From contig RPFO01001802.1 in NCBI GenBank assembly GCA_009746045.1, forward strand, positions 1-64,000: a DNA stretch of 64,000 nt. The letters are read 5' to 3'. Positions 60,001-64,000 of this stretch are shown one piece after another; position 1 is the stretch's first letter, and every line of letters starts with the position of its first letter. Source of the DNA: Mesostigma viride. Taxonomy: Eukaryota > Streptophyta > Mesostigmatophyceae > Mesostigmatales > Mesostigmataceae. The notes below the pieces were generated by a model. The model saw only the letters and a list, made by a program, of their open reading frames with translations, had not been told where the DNA came from and did no database searches. The position numbers were made by a program, and so were the translations under genes.

Positions 60001-63000
60001 TTAGGCTTTAGGGTTTAGGGTTTAGGGTCTAGGGTCTAGGGTTTAGGGTTTACAGTTTGGCCCAGTTGTTGGGGTGGTCGGGGCTGTGGTTGTTGGGATG
60101 CCTTGACAACCTCAAAGAGGGGCTGCCGTGCGAATGTCAAAGAGGGTTTGTCGTGCAAAGCGGTAGGGTCGAGTGGGTGCGGGGTGTAATCGGGGACTTG
60201 GGGACACTTTTAGGGGCTAGGGTCTAGGGTTTAGGGTTTAGGGTTTAGGCTTTAGGGTTTAGGGTTTAGGGTCTAGGGTCTAGGGTTTAGGGTTTACAGT
60301 TTGGCCCAGTTGTTGGGGTGGTCGGGGCTGTGGTTGTTGGGATGCCTTGACAACCTCAAAGAGGGGCTGCCGTGCGAATGTCAAAGAGGGTTTGTCGTGC
60401 AAAGCGGTAGGGTCGAGTGGGTGCGGGGTGTAATCGGGGACTTGGGGACACTTTTAGGGGCTAGGGTCTAGGGTTTAGGGTTTAGGGTTTAGGCTTTAGG
60501 GTTTAGGGTTTAGGGTCTAGGGTCTAGGGTTTAGGGTTTACAGTTTGGCCCAGTTGTTGGGGTGGTCGGGGCTGTGGTTGTTGGGATGCCTTGACAACCT
60601 CAAAGAGGGGCTGCCGTGCGAACGTCAAAGAGGGTTTGTCGTGCAAAGCGGTAGGGTCGAGTGGGTGCGGGGTGTAAGCGGGGACTTGGGGGCACCAGAA
60701 GTGTCTGACCAGCTGCTGAAGTTTAAAGGTGGCCACCTGAGAGTTTGCAGTCGTTCTCACCATACGAATACGTATGCTACGGTATACTCTCCATATGCGC
60801 ATACTTCGGTTTGTTACAGTCTATGCGTGCCAACTGTGGCCCGCCCACTTGTGGCAGTGAGAGAAGCCAGGGCGCCCCCCCTCCTTCTCGTTATGTACAT
60901 GGGTTGAAGGTTCCTTTACTCTGCACTGGCACCCACGTGACGCAGTCATGTGTTTGTTGATCAATTAATTAATGGGTGCCAAAGTGGTCGCTTTGAGTCT
61001 GGTGTTCATGCCTCGTGTCCGTGGCTTTTCCTATCCGTGTTGCTTTGTTTATATCACCGTTTGCTTCGCTGCTTGCTTGTGCTCTAACATTCCTGCCTTT
61101 TTTATTTGCTTTCCTTTTCTTCTTTTTCTACTTTGTTTCTTTGCTTTTCAATCTTTTTATCGCCACACTGGCCGCGGCTCCCTGGTACAACCCCCTGTTG
61201 GACACCCTCTGCTGGGCCCAGGATCGCTCTGGTGGTGTCAAGCCTTCCGCTGACAAGCCCCTGCTCTTTTTCAAGCTCTACGATCCCGTGGAGGAGAAGC
61301 TCAGCTTTGCGTGCCGTGTGATCCCGTCCTTCCGGGTGACGCTGCGGGCTTTCCAGTCGTACCTCTGCCAGCTGGCGGGCTACCCCGCCAGACAGCCCCT
61401 GCAGGTGTATCAGGAGGTCCGATCGCAGCCCGGCGTCCTGTGCCCGCGTCTGCGCGAGACTCTCCTCCTGTCGGAGTGCAAGGTGGGTGAGCGCCGCACG
61501 AACGTGTGGGGACTGTCTTGGCATGTTGGAGGAGGCCATGAAGCGCAAAGCCATGAAGCGCGAACCCATGAAGTGCTAGCAGCACAGAATCTTGAGTGCC
61601 TTATTTTTGCAATGGGAGTGCGTGCGAGCTCGTGGGCCGTGTCACGTCTGCAAGTATGCGGCATTAGCAGGCCGGCTGCCGTGTCGAAGTGGGACTACTA
61701 TGGTCATGGGAGTATTCTTCGTGCTCAAGGCTAAAGAGGATCGCAAGATTGGTGGTAGGGGGGAAGGGGAATGGACCACGTGGCAGTGAGGGTGGGAGCT
61801 AGGGATTTAGGTTGTTTTGTGGAACACTGGGTATTCGTGTCCCACATAGCTCCCACAAAACCCAGCATCATCATTAAAACAAAAGTGGAAGCAGAAATGT
61901 GACACTATTGGCATGCCCGGAGGCACGCCGTTCAAGGCCCTTCATGAAGTACATTGTCCTAGAGGCAACCAAGACAAGGGTGGGTGGGTGGGTGGGTGGG
62001 TGGGTGGGTGGGTGGGTGGGTGGGTGGGTGGGTGGGCGGGTGGGTGGGTGGGTGGGTGGGTGGTGGGTGGGTGGGTGGGTGGGTGGGTGGGTGGGTGGGT
62101 GGGTGGGTGGGTGGGTGGGTGGGTGGGTGGGTGGGTGGGTGGGTGGGTGGGTGGGTGGGTGGGTGGGTGGGTGGGTGGGTGGGTGGGTGGGTGGGTGGGT
62201 GGGTGGGTAGCAAAGAAAGAGGCCGACAAAGCCAGCCTGAGCGGCTTTTAGTCGCAAAACCTCCCTTATCCTTAGCTAACTGACGTCATTAAGCCCTTAT
62301 GTTCAGTGATGCTAGTAAGACGCTAACCGTACAGACCGGGGGTAGAATATCCCGAATCTGAACGGCTAGTATTAAATAATGCGTAGGTTGTTCTTTTCAG
62401 GGGCACTGCACCTCACGCCCCGGTCCGCCCGGGTATATCAACCCAAGCGCGGGACGCACATTTTATTTGATTCATTTTTCAACCATGCGCTATACTGAAT
62501 CTACTAACCACGAAAGCTCTAGCCAAAAAGCTACGAGAAAACACTACGACCTATGAGCCGCTCAATCAGCGGCTTCTTGTTCCCGCATTCACGTATAGAA
62601 GAAACTCCGTTTCAAGAACCCCGATTCTTTGTGCTAGGTTGTCTCCCCAATTGGGGCATTTTTTGACTGGCCAGAGTGGTTCAACACTGTGCGTGTCTCA
62701 TGTCATTCAAGGTATACTTGTGTATGCATTCCCCCCCTGCAGGCTGTACTGTTCCTACTTGTCGAAACACAGCCAGTGCCGGCCATGGTGGATGGGTCTC
62801 ATTATCCTTAAATGATCCTATTTGATTTCCTTTCATAATCAACTTAATTATTTTGCTGTGCGAATGAGCGAACGATGCCTGTGCGGCTTGCCTTCAGATA
62901 AGAACTGGCGACATCCTGTGCTTTCAGAAGGCTCTCCCGCCCGATGTGGCCGCCAGGTGCCGCTTCCCCGACGTCCCGTCCTTCCTCCAGCACGCGCGCG

Positions 63001-64000
63001 AGCTGCAGTCAGTGCGCTTCCGCCATCTGGCAAACCCTGAGAAAGACGTGTTTGTGCTGGCGCTGTGAGTGGGCACCGTGGTTGTAGCAGTTGAATTTGT
63101 TTACGTACTGCATCTCTGCATGACTGCCCACGTCACACGCTTGAGGCATATTCGACTACGCAAAATTTTGTTGGCTAAAGCGTGCGGTGTGGACAGGCAG
63201 GCAGTGACACAGTACGATTATATAATCATTTCTACTAGATGTTTGTTAATATTGTGACTTAAATTTCTCAATGATGTCACTTAATGTGCGTGACCTGGTT
63301 TTTTCGTTTATATTCAATGTATGCTTGCCTCTGTGGGCAGTCCACGTAGCTGTAGCAAACGATATCACGCACCTATGCTGTGTGGAATGGATGCATGTGC
63401 TGTGTGGGAATACTCTTATTTCCCGGTGCCGAGATAATTATGTTTACTGAAGCACAATTCAGTGGAGGTGTGTGCATCTCAGCAGCCTATTTGGCTCAGA
63501 ATCCACCGTTGTCATACTGGTATCACATTTGATTAAGACGTTGACGTGGAGTGATCTCTCCTGAATGTGTCAACACGGCCTTATGTGTGCCATGCGATGT
63601 CCACGACTGGATTATTATACTCAGGTCCAAGACCGACACATTCGACCAGGTGGTGGCCCGGGTGCAGCAGCAGGTGCAGAAGCAAGTGACAGCAGACGGC
63701 GATACGGACAGGCCCAAAAGAGCACCCTCAAAGGGCAATAAGGACAGCGCTGAAAGGGCAGTCCGGGAGGGCACGGCTCAGGACAGCGCTGCTCTCAAGG
63801 ATGCCAATGGCACGCCGTCAGAGCCGCTGCGTGTCCGGCTGACCACGCACGACGCTTACCACCACGCGCCCAGGTGGCAGCCCATCAGTTGTCAGGGGGC
63901 GGACAGCCTGCTGCGTGTGCTGGCGTGCAGCGGCGCGGCCAGCGATGTGCTGTACTACGAGGTGCTGGACCCCATGGGACGTTCGAGAGTTGTCAGCATC
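42809..64000 (+). CDS. right-arm MATH-USP-UBL gene (UBP12/13, USP7 family), Cys-substituted, runs off the window
   Basis: Exons are A 42809-42975, B 46856-47030, C 48131-48239, D 49837-50061, E 50392-50568, F 51177-51254, G 51643-51752, H 53038-53182, I 54538-54618, J 55641-55709, K 56383-56508, L 57303-57419, M 58303-58359, N 61222-61482, O 62928-63064 and P 63625 to the edge. All are GT-AG, mutually phase-consistent and open, giving about 803 residues here. The left copy shows four more exons should follow. Order: MATH, USP peptidase, UBL repeats, as in Arabidopsis UBP12/13 (about 1,116 residues) and human USP7, which remove ubiquitin from nuclear and signalling proteins. The first MATH exon and small exons after E and H may be missing from the model. 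Introns are full of tandem repeats. Confidence 0.9.
43005..43051. repeat. (GCAGTT)n hexamer, right arm
   Basis: About seven units, against about ten in the left arm. Confidence 0.95.
43145..43260. repeat. ATACGG-rich degenerate repeat, right arm
   Basis: Mate of the repeat at 37,685-37,795, in the intron between exons A and B. Confidence 0.7.
45135..45339. mobile_element. 205-bp insertion present only in the right arm
   Basis: The left arm reads straight across GTACAGCTGGAACGC (reverse complement). The right arm has 205 bp inserted with AGCT at both edges (45,131-45,134 and 45,336-45,339), like a short target-site duplication. There is no coding capacity and it is AT-rich. Confidence 0.75.
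46075..46225. repeat. CGTATT-rich degenerate repeat, right arm
   Basis: Mate of 34,890-35,045, including the CGCGCCTTTGGCGCAAAAGCGCGCG palindromic stretch next to the TATTCCGTATTCGGCGTATT-type words. Confidence 0.7.
48131..48239 (+). CDS. exon C: USP Cys box with substituted catalytic residues
   Basis: The exon reads YDSKKATGYVGLK, then VQGGVQCANALLQ, then TLYHIPCFRQ. The flanks match UBP12/USP7 nearly residue for residue. In active members the box is N-Q-G-x-x-C-Y-x-N. Here the oxyanion-hole Asn is Val and the nucleophile position is Gln, with a Cys at the next position. The left-arm exon (32,996-32,888) carries the same substitutions, so they predate or followed both copies and are not an isolated read error. 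Confidence 0.92.
49837..50061 (+). CDS. exon D: USP peptidase thumb region
   Basis: 75 codons read AVYHVPAAEMDGGESSISTL, then QGLFFYMQHRDGSADASTLL, then WLAPLSSGDLARLLCQSLDG. It aligns with the helical region of USP7 that normally carries an H-D-V-Q-E-L motif. That motif has become S-S-G-D-L-A, another departure from an active USP core. Confidence 0.88.
50392..51254 (+). CDS. exons E and F: USP finger/palm region
   Basis: Exon E (50392-50568) reads GFAVEGAVRRLFEVQVDKC and YTLQLDVQGCKDVHASLD. The UBP12 equivalents are the VEGTI and LQLDVKGC segments; zinc-finger cysteines are not expected in this family. Exon F (51177-51254) reads LKDLPPALMLQLNH, where active members have a P-P-V-L-x-L-Q-L-x-R-F motif. 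About 20 residues usual between them (E-G-D-N-K-Y region) are not assigned; a candidate is 50,998-51,055. Confidence 0.85.
51643..53182 (+). CDS. exons G and H: USP His and Asp boxes
   Basis: Exon G (51643-51752) reads RYEFPQELDLDVDGRKY and NLYELH. Exon H (53038-53182) reads SVIVEDRDSHCSAFVRPG, then NQWYRFDDERVTKA and EQYGGES. The catalytic His is kept, although the usual G-G-H-Y is D-S-H-C, and two residues of the preceding loop are missing. The Asp in WYRFDDERVTK is kept and is plant-like. This half of the domain is absent from the left copy. Confidence 0.9.
54131..54204. repeat. (GCC)n and (GAT)n trinucleotide repeats
   Basis: GCC runs with two CTG interruptions are followed by seven GAT units, in the intron between exons H and I. 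Poly-Ala/poly-Asp frames here are artefacts. Confidence 0.93.
54538..58359 (+). CDS. exons I to M: end of peptidase and first UBL domain
   Basis: Exon I (54538-54618) reads MLLYVRKSDRERVMCTL, the last strand of the USP fold. Exon J (55641-55709) is a charged linker. Exon K (56383-56508) reads VATEDDLTNQIGKTQFFDLV then DFSQVKAFHVAKTM. Exon L (57303-57419) reads FWTWAKRQNQTYRPV, a very plant-like UBP12 signature. Exon M (58303-58359) is a short linker. UBL1 of UBP12/USP7 spans K-M. Confidence 0.88.
55195..55370. repeat. 25-bp minisatellite in intron I-J
   Basis: About seven units of CTTGTCTATACTTGTCCCTA plus AACCC or variants. Confidence 0.92.
55840..55888. repeat. 11-bp tandem repeat GGGCACCCGGA
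   Basis: Four consecutive units downstream of exon J, about 130 bp after its donor. Confidence 0.9.
56935..57035. repeat. (GGCCGT)n then (GGC)n repeats
   Basis: Alternating GTGGCC units grade into a pure GGC run, in the intron between exons K and L. Confidence 0.93.
58360..58735. repeat. about 40-bp minisatellite starting at the exon M donor
   Basis: Immediately after exon M, TGGTAAGCTAGGTTTCCCTC and GTGGCGGCTGTGGTTGGT-like words repeat about nine times with gradual change (GGTTGCCTATYGTAGG later on). Several units keep GGTAAGTGG, a good donor consensus. Confidence 0.85.
58919..60690. repeat. interstitial telomere-like (TTTAGGG) higher-order repeat
   Basis: TTTAGGG units with TCTAGGG and CTTTAGG variants start at 58,919. 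The non-telomeric block starting CAGTTTGGCCCAGTTGTTGG recurs at 59,077, 59,321, 59,565, 59,809, 60,053, 60,297 and 60,541, exactly every 244 bp. Each unit pairs about 90 bp of telomere-like DNA with about 150 bp of other sequence. The array sits in the intron between exons M and N, so it is not a chromosome end. Confidence 0.96.
61222..64000 (+). CDS. exons N, O and P: UBL2-UBL4 region
   Basis: Exon N (61222-61482) reads ADKPLLFFKLYDPVEEKLSF and QVYQEVRSQPGVLC, the UBP12/USP7 UBL2 signature. A 15-codon exon may lie at 62,743-62,787 (acceptor CCCTGCAG). Exon O (62928-63064) reads CRFPDVPSFLQHARELQSV. Exon P (63625 on) reads SKTDTFDQVVARVQQQV, an acidic/Lys-rich low-complexity insert, LTTHDAYHHAPRWQPISC, and SDVLYYEVLDP. 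The gene continues beyond the window. Confidence 0.88.
61978..62208. repeat. (GGGT)n array, breakpoint partner
   Basis: Nearly pure GGGT tetranucleotide with one GGGC and one slip, about 230 bp. It marks the right edge of the segment missing from the left copy. H-P-P-T and G-G-W-V frames are artefacts. Confidence 0.96.
62207..64000. repeat. right arm of the large inverted duplication, part 2
   Basis: From GTAGCAAAGAAAGAGGCCGAC onward the sequence is the reverse complement of about 30,743 down to 29,020, including exons O and P. It continues to the window edge. Confidence 0.95.

Noticed and set aside
58919-60690. A chromosome end (telomere)
   Set aside because: Coding exons of the same USP gene lie on both sides (exons M and N), and the repeats are mixed with non-telomeric DNA at a fixed 244-bp period.
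61979-62257. Proline/threonine- or glycine/tryptophan-rich proteins
   Set aside because: They are translations of a GGGT tetranucleotide repeat.

Overview
The window looks like nuclear DNA from a eukaryote, most likely a green alga or another green-lineage protist. The evidence is multi-exon genes with GT-AG introns and GC-rich exons, a USP protein closer to plant UBP12/13 than to animal USP7, a plant-type DUF829 hydrolase, and TTTAGGG-type repeats. I cannot name the species. No CRISPR arrays, operons or ribosome binding sites are expected or seen, and I found no convincing tRNA or rRNA.

Layout. (1) 1-3,560: simple repeats, a 184-bp satellite and short mobile elements. (2) 3,560-14,265, minus strand: a complete 11-exon gene for vacuolar H+-ATPase subunit C. 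One of its introns carries a 3-kb nonamer array, and another carries a minisatellite built from the exon 7 splice donor. (3) 15,167-16,438, plus strand: an intronless DUF829/TMEM53-like alpha/beta hydrolase, head to head with the V-ATPase gene. (4) 17,237-20,075: a decayed non-LTR retrotransposon whose ends match the short elements in region 1. (5) 20,596-24,707, minus strand: an intronless coiled coil - protein kinase - HECT-like - RZ zinc finger protein, split from its N-terminal part by a one-base difference in a G tract. (6) 25,227-64,000: a large inverted duplication centred near 40,480. Each arm carries a MATH-USP-UBL gene of the UBP12/13 (USP7) family, transcribed outward.

The two USP copies differ. 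The right copy (plus strand) has an open exon chain from 42,809 to the window edge. The left copy (minus strand) has lost about 11.8 kb (exons E to N) at a GGGT/CCCA repeat and 83 bp inside another exon, so it is a pseudogene or makes a truncated product. In both copies the catalytic cysteine position is Gln and the oxyanion-hole Asn is Val, while the His and Asp boxes survive in the right copy. This suggests a non-catalytic pseudo-deubiquitinase, or one using a cysteine shifted by one residue.

Two of the four gene systems point to ubiquitin signalling (the kinase-HECT-RZ protein and the USP pair). They lie next to each other, but no functional link is shown by the sequence. The main candidates for something undescribed are the kinase-HECT-RZ fusion, the duplicated Cys-substituted MATH-USP, and the tendency for tandem arrays to grow from splice-site sequences inside introns.
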